Positions 29,968 to 38,769 are shown, counted from the first letter of the stretch. The stretch is DNA of 64,000 bases from an uncultured Pseudomonadota bacterium (GCA_913057905.1 CAJXPB010000001.1:496001-560000), one strand, 5' to 3'. Notes: generated by a model from the sequence alone, not told the origin. Numbers and translations are program-made.

Positions 29968-31767
29968 ATGTCTTTTCCCTTCGAACGATTCCTGAATATT
30001 CGTCGTGCGCACTCGGCGAGCCTTCGTTCGGACGGCGAGCGCCTCGCCTTCTTGACCGACATCACGGGGACCGACCAACTCTGGGTGCTGGATGGCCCCA
30101 CACAGTGGCCGCGCCAGCTGACCTTCTACGACGACAGACTGATGTTCGCAGAATACCATCCCACGGAGCCGATCATCGCCTTCGGCAAGGACCAGGGTGG
30201 CAACGAAGAACAGCGCATTTTTGCCGTCTCGGATCGGGGTGGATTGGCCGAACGCCTCAGCCCCACCGATGCCAAGCATCTGTGGGGTGGCTTCAGTCCC
30301 GAGGGCGACCTGGCCGCATGGGCTCACAACGGCCGGAACGGTCGGGACTTCGACCTGTACATCTTCGACATGGAGACCCGTCGAGAGCGGTGCATCCACG
30401 AGGGCTCGGGCTACAACTACGTGGCCGGATGGAACGAAGATGGCAGTGCCGTCATCGCAGGCCGCTCGAACTCCAACCTCGACAACGATCTCTGGCTGCA
30501 GGATTTGCAGTCCGGGGATCGACGGCATGTGACGCCGCACGACGACGAAGCTCTCTTCACCTCACCCGTCGCCCACCCCGACGGCGACCGGATCTTTTTG
30601 ATTTCGAATCGCGGACGTGAATTTCGAGACCTGGCTGTCTGGGACCGCCGAGACGACGAGATCGAGTTCGTCGACGAAGAAGATTGGGACCGCGAAGCCC
30701 TGGCACTGAGTGACGACGGTCGCTGGCTCGCCAGTACGACGAACGAGAACGGCTACGGAACCCTTCAATTGCGCAACCTCGAGACCGGCACGGCCCGGCA
30801 GGTGGAGTCCTTTGAAGACTCCCTTGTCTCCAACCTCGCCTTCCAGACGGGAGGTGAGCAACTAAGTCTGACCGTCTCGAGCCCCGACGACACCACCGAT
30901 GCATGGACCCTCAAGCCCGAGGACGGTACGACGCGACGATGGACTCGCAGTTCCACGGCGGGCATCCCCAGGCGCACCCTCGTTCGCCCGGAACTCATCC
31001 ACTACGAGTCCTTCGACGGACTCGAGATCCCGGCCTTCTACTACGTGCACCCGAACGCGCAGCCGCCCTTCCCCGTGATCATCTCGATCCACGGCGGGCC
31101 CGAATCGCAGTACCGTCCATCCCTGCGCCCGGCGTTACAGTATTTTATTCAGAAAGGATTCGCGGTCCTTGCGCCGAATGTGCGGGGTTCGACGGGGTAC
31201 GGCCGGACCTATACGGCCCTGGACGACCGTCAGAAGCGACCCGACAGCGTCGCTGACATCGAAGCCGCGTACCGGTGGCTGATCGACGAAGGCCGGGCTC
31301 ACCGCGAACGCATCGGACTGATCGGCGGGTCGTATGGCGGCTTCATGGTCCTCAGCGCCATGACTCGATACCCGGAGCTGTGGGCCGCGGGCGTCGACAT
31401 CGTCGGGATCGCCAACTTCGTGACCTTCCTGGAGAACACCTCGGATTACCGACGGCACCTGCGCGAGGCAGAATACGGCTCGCTCGACAACGATCGAGAG
31501 CTGCTGGAATCGTTGTCGCCGATCCACGATGTCGACGCGATTTCGGCACCTCTGATGGTCATACACGGTGCCAACGACCCCCGGGTGCCGGTCAGCGAAG
31601 CCCGCCAGGTCGTCGATGCCGTTGAGTCGAACGACGTCCCCGTCGAATCGCTGATCTACGAAGACGAGGGCCACGGTCTGACCAAACGGACCAATCGCCT
31701 GGATGCGTATCCGAAGATCGGGGCCTTCTTTGAGCATCACCTACTCAAAAACCCGACCTCCCACTGA
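29968..31767 (+). CDS. S9-family prolyl oligopeptidase / acylaminoacyl-peptidase-like serine peptidase
   Basis: The 599-residue protein has an N-terminal seven-bladed beta-propeller of TolB/DPP type (repeats such as RRAHSASLRSDGERLAFLTD, ISNRGREFRDLAVWD). A C-terminal alpha/beta-hydrolase domain follows, from ~residue 330. The catalytic triad is visible: Ser455 in GGSYGGF, Asp537 in GANDPRVP and His569 in EDEGHGL. It has no signal peptide and is probably cytoplasmic, cleaving short peptides. The last bases and stop lie inside a hairpin that serves as terminator for the convergent sigma-factor gene. Confidence 0.93.
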   Translation: MSFPFERFLNIRRAHSASLRSDGERLAFLTDITGTDQLWVLDGPTQWPRQLTFYDDRLMFAEYHPTEPIIAFGKDQGGNEEQRIFAVSDRGGLAERLSPTDAKHLWGGFSPEGDLAAWAHNGRNGRDFDLYIFDMETRRERCIHEGSGYNYVAGWNEDGSAVIAGRSNSNLDNDLWLQDLQSGDRRHVTPHDDEALFTSPVAHPDGDRIFLISNRGREFRDLAVWDRRDDEIEFVDEEDWDREALALSDDGRWLASTTNENGYGTLQLRNLETGTARQVESFEDSLVSNLAFQTGGEQLSLTVSSPDDTTDAWTLKPEDGTTRRWTRSSTAGIPRRTLVRPELIHYESFDGLEIPAFYYVHPNAQPPFPVIISIHGGPESQYRPSLRPALQYFIQKGFAVLAPNVRGSTGYGRTYTALDDRQKRPDSVADIEAAYRWLIDEGRAHRERIGLIGGSYGGFMVLSAMTRYPELWAAGVDIVGIANFVTFLENTSDYRRHLREAEYGSLDNDRELLESLSPIHDVDAISAPLMVIHGANDPRVPVSEARQVVDAVESNDVPVESLIYEDEGHGLTKRTNRLDAYPKIGAFFEHHLLKNPTSH

Positions 31768-31778
31768 GGGAGGCCGGG
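31747..31778 (-). terminator. Terminator of the sigma-factor gene, overlapping the S9 peptidase stop
   Basis: On the minus strand CCCGGCCTCCC and GGGAGGTCGGG form an 11-bp stem (one G-U pair) with a 5-nt loop, followed by TTTTT. The loop holds the stop codon of the convergent peptidase gene. The plus-strand side has no T run, so it mainly serves the minus-strand gene. Confidence 0.75.
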
Positions 31779-31811
31779 CCACTGAGTTGTATCGATGAAG
31801 ACCGAACGCGT

Positions 31812-32783
31812 CTACGCGGAGAGGGCGTATTCGACCTCTTCACCATCGCCGAGGCGGTCGGTGAAAAAGATCCGGAATTCGTCGCACAGCTCCGATTCGA
31901 TCTGGCGGATGCGCTCCTTCGAGACATCCCACTGTGCACCGAGTTCCCGCAAAATTTTCGGCTCCTCGGCGATGGTCCGCTCGTACCAGATCGCGCGGCG
32001 ACGCGGTTCCTCGATCTGTTCACCGAACTCGCGCATGGCCTTGCGGAAGGTATCCATGACTTCGGCTTCGCCGACCTGCTCCTCCGGCGATTGCATCTCG
32101 CTCTCCATCAAGTCCCCGTAGGTCTTTCCGCCGTCATCGGAGAGTTGCTCGTCGAGCGACACCGGCGACTCCTCCATCTGCGTGCCAACCCGGACGATCT
32201 CCTTTTCCGGTACGTCCAGATACTCGGCGAGTTTCTTCGTGGTGGGCTCCTCGCCCATCTTCCGGAGTTCCCGCTTGGCCTTGTTGAGATTGTAGAAGAT
32301 CTTGCGGCCGGCCCTCGACGAACCGAGCCGAATCGGACGGCCTCGGTTGATCAGGTAATCGAGGATCTTCGCGCGGATCCAGTACTGGGCGTAGCTGGTG
32401 AACTTGACGTTCTTGTCGGGATCGTACCGTCCCAACGCCTTGCTGATCCCGAGGTTGCCCTCCTGGATGAGCTCCAACAGATCGTCGCGGTCGCGGGTAT
32501 AATCCATGGCAATTTTGATGACCAACCGAAGATTCGTCATCAACAGGACTTGTCCGGCCTCCGCATCGCCATTCTGATAGCGGATCGCCAGGTCTCGCTG
32601 GGTTTCGTCATCCAGCGGGTCCATGTGCTGGAGACGGGCCATATAGACATCGAGGGCACTCATCTCCGACGAAAGCTCGGTCATCTTATCGGGAACCATC
32701 GGGTAGAGTCCTCCCGTCTCCCCGACCTCCCAGTTCATTCCCGTCTCTTCTTCTACCGCAGCTTCGGATTCAATTTCATTCAT
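31812..32783 (-). CDS. RpoH-like alternative sigma factor (sigma-70 family)
   Basis: A 323-residue sigma factor. After an acidic N-terminal ~40 residues there is region 1.2 (DVYMARLQHMDPLDDETQRDL), then region 2 (NLRLVIKIAMDYTR, DLLELIQEGNLGISKAL, VKFTSYAQYWIRAKILDYL). The segment GRKIFYNLNKAKREL sits where the RpoH box (QRKLFFNLR) is found. Region 3 and region 4.2 (ELGAQWDVSKERIRQIESEL) complete it. It directs RNA polymerase to an alternative promoter set, probably heat-shock or developmental as in myxobacterial SigB/SigC types. GAGGAG lies 9 nt before the ATG. The upstream sigma-54 promoter at 32862 suggests control by an enhancer-binding protein; the NtrC-type gene lies directly upstream on the same strand. 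Confidence 0.92.
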   Translation of the reverse strand: MNEIESEAAVEEETGMNWEVGETGGLYPMVPDKMTELSSEMSALDVYMARLQHMDPLDDETQRDLAIRYQNGDAEAGQVLLMTNLRLVIKIAMDYTRDRDDLLELIQEGNLGISKALGRYDPDKNVKFTSYAQYWIRAKILDYLINRGRPIRLGSSRAGRKIFYNLNKAKRELRKMGEEPTTKKLAEYLDVPEKEIVRVGTQMEESPVSLDEQLSDDGGKTYGDLMESEMQSPEEQVGEAEVMDTFRKAMREFGEQIEEPRRRAIWYERTIAEEPKILRELGAQWDVSKERIRQIESELCDEFRIFFTDRLGDGEEVEYALSA

Positions 32784-32861
32784 AGCGCCACTCTCCTCTC
32801 AAGAAAACCGTTGTACGTCGGTCTCATTCGTTGGAACATCGATGCATCGGTCATTTATGGC

Positions 32862-32878
32862 AGCAAGCTACGTGCCAA
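32862..32878 (-). promoter_or_regulatory. Sigma-54 (-24/-12) promoter of the sigma-factor gene
   Basis: The minus strand reads TTGGCACGTAGCTTGCT, matching the -24/-12 consensus TTGGCACG-N4-TTGCW at every defined position, with correct GG-to-GC spacing. The predicted start site is near 32852, giving a leader of about 70 nt before the ATG at 32783. Confidence 0.85.
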
Positions 32879-32913
32879 CGCGACCGATGACACCGAATAC
32901 TCGAGAAGATTGT

Positions 32914-32939
32914 GACCTCAGGGCTTCGAATAGACCTCA
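32914..32939. repeat. Direct repeat GACCTCA, possible enhancer site, in the 308-bp gap 32784-33091
   Basis: GACCTCA occurs at 32914 and 32933, a 19-bp period, about 40-60 bp upstream of the -24 element on the minus strand. The rest of the gap 32784-33091 holds no gene that I can support; it contains the sigma-54 promoter, the sigma-gene RBS, and otherwise unstructured sequence. A role as activator site is a guess from position. Confidence 0.25.
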
Positions 32940-33091
32940 ACTCGTCTCCTACACGATCGAACCCCACATTCGTACGCCGGTGGCAACGTGTGAGAAGTTC
33001 AGGGTTTGCCCTCCCAATGAAAACTTTTCGTTGAAATTCTTTCACGGGCGTCGTCAAAAGTCTGCAGCTTCTGCAGAGACGTCACACACCG

Positions 33092-34483
33092 TCATTTCAA
33101 ACCGAATTTTTCCAACCGGTAAATCAATTTATGGCGAGGAAGGTTCAGGTACCGCGCCGCCGCCGACTGGTTTCCATCGGTCTTGTCCAAAACGGCCTCG
33201 ATGACCCGCCGCTCCAGGTCCATCAGATCGAGGCCCTCTTCGGGCAATTCGAAGGGCAACGTCTCGGCGTCGGAACCCGGTGTTGCATTTGAGGAAGCCG
33301 TGTGAACCTGAGACGGAACATCTTCGGCGGTCAGCCGATCTCCCTCGCATAGCAGACACATCCGCTCGACGACGTTTCGGAGCTCGCGGACGTTTCCGGG
33401 CCAGTCGTAGGCCATCAGAGCGTCGTCGACCTCTCGTTCGATCGTGATCTCGCGGTCGGCCTGCTCCCGCATGAAGGCCCGAACCAGTACGGGAATGTCT
33501 TCGCGCCGCTCTCGCAACGGTGGGATCTCCAGGGGGACGACATTGAGTCGATAGAAGAGGTCTTCGCGAAAGCGTCCCTCCTCGACCAGGCCTTCGATGT
33601 CTCGGTGAGTTGCAGCCAGAATCCGCACATCCACCTGCTGCGGCCGAGTCGCCCCGACCGTATCGATCTCGCCGGTTTCGAGTACGCGAAGCAACTTCGA
33701 TTGCAGCTCCGCAGACATCTCGGCGATCTCATCGAGAAACAACGTCCCCCCGTCGGCTGCGGCGAATTTCCCCTCCGAGTCGGCCGTCGCGCCGGTGAAG
33801 GCCCCTTTCTTGTGGCCGAAGAGAACGCTTTCGAGCAATTCCTCGGGGATCGCCGCGCAGTTGACCGCCACGAAGGGCGCCCCACTTCGGGAGGAGCGGT
33901 CGTGAAGGGCCCGGGCCACCAACTCCTTGCCGGTCCCGGACTCGCCACGGATCAGTACCGTCGCGCCGCTGTCCGCCACCTTGTCGACCCGGCGCATCAC
34001 GGCGTTCATCTCCGGACTTGCCGCCACGATGGTCGGACCCTTGCCGTCGTTTCCATCCTTGAGCGCCCGGTTCTCCCGGCGCACCCGACGATACTCGACG
34101 GCTGTCTCGATGACGGCGAGAAGCGTCCGTTTGTTGACAGGTTTTTCAACGTAGTGAAACGCGCCGCGTCGCATCGCCTCGATCGCCCGGTCCTTGCTGC
34201 CGAAGGCGGTGACCATCACGACGACCGCCAGAGGATCCCGCTCGACGAGCCGATCCAGAAGCTCCATGCCGTCGATCTCCGGCATCCGAAGATCCGTGAT
34301 CACCACGTCGAAGGCGTCCGCGTCGTAGGCCTCGAGGCCCTCGGTTCCGGACGCCACGGCGGTCACCTCGAACCCCGCCTCCTCGAGGTTAAACGTCAGC
34401 ACCTCGCGGAGGCTGTCGTCATCCTCGACGACGAGCAGTTGCCCGGCAGTCGCCGACTGCGTCTCCTGTGTCGTCTCAGTCAT
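33092..34483 (-). CDS. NtrC-type sigma-54 enhancer-binding response regulator
   Basis: A 463-residue regulator. The receiver domain (residues ~15-125) has the acidic pair VVEDDD, the phosphoacceptor Asp in DVVITDLRMPEIDG, and the Lys in VEKPVNK. The AAA+ domain (~145-380) has Walker A GESGTGKE, the sigma-54 contact GAFTGA ([11 protein letters not shown]), Walker [12 protein letters not shown] and the arginine finger region ERREDIPVLV. The C terminus is a Fis-type helix-turn-helix (QSAAARYLNLPRHKLIYRLEKFGLK). It activates sigma-54 polymerase at distant sites after phosphorylation. The ATG at 34483 has GAGGAG 6 nt upstream and overlaps the kinase stop by 8 bp. Its partner kinase and a WS/DGAT gene lie upstream in the same operon. 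Confidence 0.95.
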   Translation of the reverse strand: MTETTQETQSATAGQLLVVEDDDSLREVLTFNLEEAGFEVTAVASGTEGLEAYDADAFDVVITDLRMPEIDGMELLDRLVERDPLAVVVMVTAFGSKDRAIEAMRRGAFHYVEKPVNKRTLLAVIETAVEYRRVRRENRALKDGNDGKGPTIVAASPEMNAVMRRVDKVADSGATVLIRGESGTGKELVARALHDRSSRSGAPFVAVNCAAIPEELLESVLFGHKKGAFTGATADSEGKFAAADGGTLFLDEIAEMSAELQSKLLRVLETGEIDTVGATRPQQVDVRILAATHRDIEGLVEEGRFREDLFYRLNVVPLEIPPLRERREDIPVLVRAFMREQADREITIEREVDDALMAYDWPGNVRELRNVVERMCLLCEGDRLTAEDVPSQVHTASSNATPGSDAETLPFELPEEGLDLMDLERRVIEAVLDKTDGNQSAAARYLNLPRHKLIYRLEKFGLK

Positions 34484-35633
34484 CGTACTCCTCGTTCCAT
34501 CTCGGAATGCAGGCCCAAAACGTGGTCGTATCGTCGTCGACGTCCACATCGATAAACCCGTCCTGGGCCTCGATAATCCGGCTCGAGACACTCAAGCCGA
34601 GCCCGGTCCCGCCGTCTCGGCCGGTCACATAGGGGTCGAAGATCCGCTCGACGTCGCTCTCTGCGAGTGCCCCCGCGTTATCCCGGACTCCCAGGCACAC
34701 GAAATGAGTCTCGCCGACTCGCCTCGATTCGACATCCATCACCACCCGCCGCGGCTCACCGGGAGGTGCACTCCCCCGTTCGTAGGCCTGGTAGGCGTTC
34801 AGCAGAAAGTTCAGCACGACCTGTGACAGTTGCGACGGATCCGCCGCCACCCATGTCTTCGGGGCGATCCGTACGTCGACATCGACGTCGCCGTCCCGGG
34901 CCTGTGGCGCGGTCAATTCCGCAACCTCGGCGGCTACTTCCAGCAGGTCGGCCTTCGAGACCTCGGGAGAGCCGGGCCGCGCAAATTCCAGAAAATCCTC
35001 GACGACTCCGTTGAGCCGCTCGATTTCTGCGAGCAAGACCTGCCCCATCCGGTGTTTGCGGTGATCTTCATCGAACTCGTCGACCAAGGCTTCGGCACTG
35101 CCCATAATTGAGGCGAGCGGATTCCGGATTTCATGGGCGAGACCCGACGTCATCTGGCCCAGCGCACTCAACTTCCCGGCGCGGATCAAACTCTCCTCCA
35201 GGGCGTCTCGCTCTTCGAGCGACCGCTCCAAGGCTCGCTGAATGTCTCGCTGCCGGCCGACGAGCCACCCCGTCAACCCACCGATGCCCACGTAGAGGAC
35301 CATCTCGAGTATTTTGTCGATCGCCGGCGAAGGGGAACGGTGTTCCAGGAAAAACGCATGGGGGAGATACGCCAGACTCGCCACCACGCCCGCCAGAAGG
35401 CCCCCGGCGAGCCCGTGGGAGAAGGCCGCCAGGACGATCGGAATGTAGTAGAGTCGCCGATATACGTTGTGGAATTCGACCGCGTGAGGATCGGTCAGAT
35501 AGTGAAACGCGGTTACCAGTACGATGAGTGCAATTGCGACCGACGCCTCGAGCGTGCCCTCGCGAGCGGGGGCCGGACCGGGTCCGGATGGCGAGTCGGT
35601 GTCTGTGCCCGATGTCCTGTGGCTGTCATTCAT
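34476..35633 (-). CDS. Membrane sensor histidine kinase (partner of NtrC-type regulator)
   Basis: A 385-residue kinase. The N-terminal ~140 residues hold about four membrane helices (LEASVAIALIVLVTAFHYL, YYIPIVLAAFSHGLAGGLLA, LAYLPHAFFL, VLYVGIGGLTGWLVG) with little periplasmic sequence, so it may sense the membrane or an internal state. A coiled linker leads to the HisKA domain with SGLAHEIRNPLASIMG and a HATPase domain (NFLLNAYQA, RDNAGAL, GGTGLGLSVS). The start overlaps the WS/DGAT stop by 8 bp and the end overlaps the regulator start by 8 bp, so all three are translationally coupled. The signal is unknown. Confidence 0.93.
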   Translation of the reverse strand: MNDSHRTSGTDTDSPSGPGPAPAREGTLEASVAIALIVLVTAFHYLTDPHAVEFHNVYRRLYYIPIVLAAFSHGLAGGLLAGVVASLAYLPHAFFLEHRSPSPAIDKILEMVLYVGIGGLTGWLVGRQRDIQRALERSLEERDALEESLIRAGKLSALGQMTSGLAHEIRNPLASIMGSAEALVDEFDEDHRKHRMGQVLLAEIERLNGVVEDFLEFARPGSPEVSKADLLEVAAEVAELTAPQARDGDVDVDVRIAPKTWVAADPSQLSQVVLNFLLNAYQAYERGSAPPGEPRRVVMDVESRRVGETHFVCLGVRDNAGALAESDVERIFDPYVTGRDGGTGLGLSVSSRIIEAQDGFIDVDVDDDTTTFWACIPRWNEEYDD

Positions 35634-36993
35634 CCCGCGGACTCCTGGGAGTATCGGAGGCCTGTCGATGCATCTCGACTAGCTGGGTCTCGATCTTGTC
35701 GACGAGCGCAATCGGGTTGTCGAGCACACCGGTATCGGCGCGAACACCGATGCAGACGCCCTCGTCGTAGCTGATCAGGCTGATGCCGAGGCCGAGGCCG
35801 GCCGGGTGCGGCACCCAGAACATGAGGTTCGAGAGGTCGACGCCCCCCATCGACAGCCCACGCGCCGGTCCCGGGACGTTCGAGACAACCATCGAAGCCT
35901 TTCGACCGAACACCGTGTTGAAGATGCGTTCGACCACCGGCGGCAGATGCCCGAGCATCCAGAGGATACCGAAGGAGACCGCCGGCTCACCGCTGCGTTT
36001 CAAGCGCTCGATATCTTCCTGCAGCGCCTCCATCCTCGCCCGGGGGCTCGAGGCGCCCGTCGGCAACTCCAGAAACACCAATCCAAACCGATTTCCCAGA
36101 TCCGGCGCCATCTGCTCGATTCGTCGTGCCGACCGCAGATTGACCGGAACCACACAACGGAGATCGAAGTCGTCGACGGGCTCACCTTGGTCGGCGAGAT
36201 GACGGCGAACCGCTCCGGCCACCGCCGTCAAGAGCACGTCATTGACGGTCCCCTCGAATGCTTTTCCGATGTCTTTGATGTCGGCCAGCGGCACCCGCTG
36301 GGACCAGGCAACTCGGAGGTCTCCCGTCAGCGAATTGGTCAATGTCGTGGGACGCTCGAACGGCAGGGCCAAAAGGTGGATGACATCCTGGACCCAACGC
36401 CCCAGCTGACGAGCCCGCTCGGCAACCCTGCCTGTTCCGTTCCAAAGCTGTGCGACAGGACTCAATAGGCCGACGGAGTCGTCGCGGCCGTCGGCCTCGC
36501 CGGCATCGGCTTCCCCAAGCCGTCCGTCAGCGGCCTCCAGCAGGGCTCGGGCCAGTGCGAACCCGTCGCCGAGACAGTGATGAAAGAGAATCAACAGCGT
36601 CGAGCCGGCTCCGGAGTGCTGAAGCAGCCACATACGCCATGGGGGGCGCTCTGTGTCGAGCCCCTCGTGCATCAGTCGGCTCGCCATGTGGCGCACCGGC
36701 TCCTCACCGGCCTCGCCGTCGACCGCGACCTCCTCGATATGGTAATCGAGCGAAAAATCGGGATCGTCACTCCATCGTGGCGCCTCGCCCTCCGAGGCCA
36801 CGACCCGGCGCCGAAATCGCGGATAGGTCTTTAGAATCCGGGTCTCGACCAGCTCGCAGAGGGTTGACCTGGGGAGACGCTGCTGGAAAGTCAGCGCGCC
36901 TCCCACAGTCGCTGTTCCTTCACCTTCTTCCATGCGCCACCACGCCAGATCGACGGCAGACATCGGTTCATCCGACTGTTCCCTTCGTTTCAT
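35626..36993 (-). CDS. Wax ester synthase / diacylglycerol acyltransferase (WS/DGAT family)
   Basis: The protein is 455 residues, the usual size. The catalytic HHxxxDG motif is H138-H139-CLGD143-G. NDVLLTAVAGAVRRHL and SNVPGP are further family landmarks, and the N terminus MSAVDLAWWRME matches the DxxWW-like start. Enzymes of this family join acyl-CoA to long-chain alcohols or diacylglycerol to make storage wax esters or triacylglycerol at the membrane. The ATG at 36993 is chosen; the longer open frame runs across the divergent promoter region and lacks similarity. It is the first gene of an operon with a histidine kinase and an NtrC-type regulator, joined by 8-bp overlaps, which suggests storage lipid synthesis is tied to that signalling pair. 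Confidence 0.92.
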   Translation of the reverse strand: MKRREQSDEPMSAVDLAWWRMEEGEGTATVGGALTFQQRLPRSTLCELVETRILKTYPRFRRRVVASEGEAPRWSDDPDFSLDYHIEEVAVDGEAGEEPVRHMASRLMHEGLDTERPPWRMWLLQHSGAGSTLLILFHHCLGDGFALARALLEAADGRLGEADAGEADGRDDSVGLLSPVAQLWNGTGRVAERARQLGRWVQDVIHLLALPFERPTTLTNSLTGDLRVAWSQRVPLADIKDIGKAFEGTVNDVLLTAVAGAVRRHLADQGEPVDDFDLRCVVPVNLRSARRIEQMAPDLGNRFGLVFLELPTGASSPRARMEALQEDIERLKRSGEPAVSFGILWMLGHLPPVVERIFNTVFGRKASMVVSNVPGPARGLSMGGVDLSNLMFWVPHPAGLGLGISLISYDEGVCIGVRADTGVLDNPIALVDKIETQLVEMHRQASDTPRSPRDE

Positions 36994-37076
36994 CGACTCG
37001 CCCTTCGACGCTGGAGACGCGTGACACCCGGAGGGTAACACCATCCTTGGCTTGCACGCACATTCATCGTAGTTTC

Positions 37077-37094
37077 CTGGCCGACACCGGCCAG
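37077..37094. promoter_or_regulatory. Perfect 7-bp inverted repeat between divergent WS/DGAT and ZIP genes
   Basis: CTGGCCG and CGGCCAG flank a 4-bp loop in the 124-bp gap between two divergent genes. It lies about 24 bp before the ZIP start codon. It could be an operator or a leader hairpin; no T tract of terminator length follows. Confidence 0.35.
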
Positions 37095-37117
37095 ATTTTG
37101 AAATTCGAGGACCGATT

Positions 37118-37861
37118 TTGACAGAATTTGCGTGGATACTCGGAAGCGGGCTTGTGATGAGCGTCATCGCGCTCGTCGGGGGCCTGGGCATGTTTCTGTC
37201 GGAGCAGACGCTCAAGCGATTGCTGCTTCCGATGGTTGCCATGGCCGCCGGCACCCTCGTCGGCGGCGCACTCTTTCACATGCTTCCGACCGCCGTCGAG
37301 AAGATGGGCAACACCACCGCCGTGTACGCATGGATGTGCGGCGGATTTCTGAGCTTTTTTGTGCTCGAACAGTTTCTCCAGTGGCACCACTGCCATGCCG
37401 TGACCTCCGAGCACAAGCAACCGCTCGGGTATCTGCTGTTGGTGGCCGACGGCGTCCACAACCTCGTAGGCGGCCTGGCGGTCGGTGGAGCGTTTTTGCT
37501 CGACATCCGGGCCGGGATCGCGGCATGGCTGGCCGCAGCAGCCCACGAAATCCCTCAGGAGCTGGGCGATTTCGGGGTCCTCGTACACGGCGGCTGGTCG
37601 ACCCGCCAGGCCCTGGCATTCAACTTCCTCTCAGCGCTCACGTTTCCGCTGGGCGGGCTGCTCGCCTGGGCGGCTGCCGAATCCATTGACGTCGCGTTTC
37701 TGGTACCCTTCGCGGCTGGAAACTTCATCTACATCGCCGCCGCGGACCTGATCCCGGAGGTCAAAGAGCACGAGAAGATCAGCGCCAACCTCGTCCATTT
37801 TGTCAGCCTTCTGATTGGCCTGGTCGCCATGGGCGCGATCCGGTGGGCCGTCCACGGCTAA
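37118..37861 (+). CDS. ZIP-family metal transporter (second paralog)
   Basis: A 247-residue membrane protein with about seven or eight helices. The two ZIP metal-site helices are DGVHNLVGGLAVGGAF and HEIPQELGDFGVLVHGG. The latter form (HEIPQELGDF) is that of the eukaryotic LIV-1/ZupT-like group, whereas the 10871 paralog has HNIPEG, so the two genes belong to different subgroups. It transports Zn2+, Fe2+ or Mn2+. The loop between helices 3 and 4 has only a short His stretch (QWHHCHAVTSEHK). The start is TTG at 37118 with GAGG 7 nt upstream; no better ATG fits. The stop overlaps that of the convergent SDR gene by 4 bp. Confidence 0.88.
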   Translation: MTEFAWILGSGLVMSVIALVGGLGMFLSEQTLKRLLLPMVAMAAGTLVGGALFHMLPTAVEKMGNTTAVYAWMCGGFLSFFVLEQFLQWHHCHAVTSEHKQPLGYLLLVADGVHNLVGGLAVGGAFLLDIRAGIAAWLAAAAHEIPQELGDFGVLVHGGWSTRQALAFNFLSALTFPLGGLLAWAAAESIDVAFLVPFAAGNFIYIAAADLIPEVKEHEKISANLVHFVSLLIGLVAMGAIRWAVHG

Positions 37862-38769
37862 TCGCGGTCTTGGCGCGCCAGTTCTCGGCGGGCTGCCTCC
37901 TCGAACCCGCACCGCTGAGCGTGGCCGATGCGCTCCCAGAAGCTGTCGTCGTCGGCAAGCAGATCATACTTGAGACCTTCTACGAGTTCGCGGGCGAGTT
38001 CGTAGTTACACGACGTCACGAACCGCAGCCAGTAGCTGGATAGCTTCGGACTCAAAAACGGCACGTCGACGAGCCAGGGATCCTTTCCCATGAGACTCGC
38101 CGTTTTTCGAAGGATATCCTCGACGGTCAGGGTATCCGGTCCCGGAATGTCGTACCATCCCGCCTGATCCTCGGATAGACGAAGCGCCCCGAGCACGGCC
38201 TCGACGACATCGCCGATCCAGACGGGCTGGGAACGGGACCGCGTCCATGTCGGCAAGAGCATGGCGGGCAGCCGCGACGCCAGGTCGCAGACGATCTGCC
38301 AGCTCGCGCTGCCGGCTCCAATGATCATCGCCGCCCTCAGCTCCACGCACGAGACCGGACCCTGCCGAAGGACGCGTCCCGTCTCGAGGCGGCTCTCCAG
38401 GTGTTTCGACGGCGTTCCACCCGGGCGCACCCCACCCAGATACACGATGCGTTTCAGTCCGGCACGGTCGGCAGCCTCGGCAAAACGCCTCGCCGACCTC
38501 CGCTCCGTCTCCACATAGTCGGATCCGCTGATCTGGTGGATGAGATACAGTGCCGACCGGCAGCCCTCCATCGCCGGCTCCAGCGTCTCCGGACGCGAGA
38601 CATCGAGTTCGACCCAGGTTCGGTCCGGATGTTGCTGGCTGGCCTGGTCGGGACGTCGCGACGCGCAGACCACCTCGAGGCCGGACTCTCTCAGGCGCGG
38701 GTAGAGTCGCGAGCCGACAAATCCGGTCGCCCCGGTCAGCAACACGGGACCTCGGGTGCGGTCTGACAT
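37858..38769 (-). CDS. NAD(P)-binding SDR/NmrA-like epimerase-family protein
   Basis: A 303-residue atypical short-chain dehydrogenase. The Rossmann motif is LLTGATGFVGSRLYP at residues ~9-23. Later blocks are ALYLIHQISGSDYVETERRSARRFAEAAD (in parts), KRIVYLGGVRPGG, SCVELRAAMIIGAGSASWQ and DVVEAVLGAL. It matches YesF/YbjT-type proteins whose substrates are unclear, often linked to quinone or membrane cofactor use. The ATG at 38769 has GGAGG 7 nt upstream and is preferred to 38781. It is divergent from a related longer SDR protein at 38969, so the two probably arose by duplication. Confidence 0.82.
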   Translation of the reverse strand: MSDRTRGPVLLTGATGFVGSRLYPRLRESGLEVVCASRRPDQASQQHPDRTWVELDVSRPETLEPAMEGCRSALYLIHQISGSDYVETERRSARRFAEAADRAGLKRIVYLGGVRPGGTPSKHLESRLETGRVLRQGPVSCVELRAAMIIGAGSASWQIVCDLASRLPAMLLPTWTRSRSQPVWIGDVVEAVLGALRLSEDQAGWYDIPGPDTLTVEDILRKTASLMGKDPWLVDVPFLSPKLSSYWLRFVTSCNYELARELVEGLKYDLLADDDSFWERIGHAQRCGFEEAARRELARQDRD

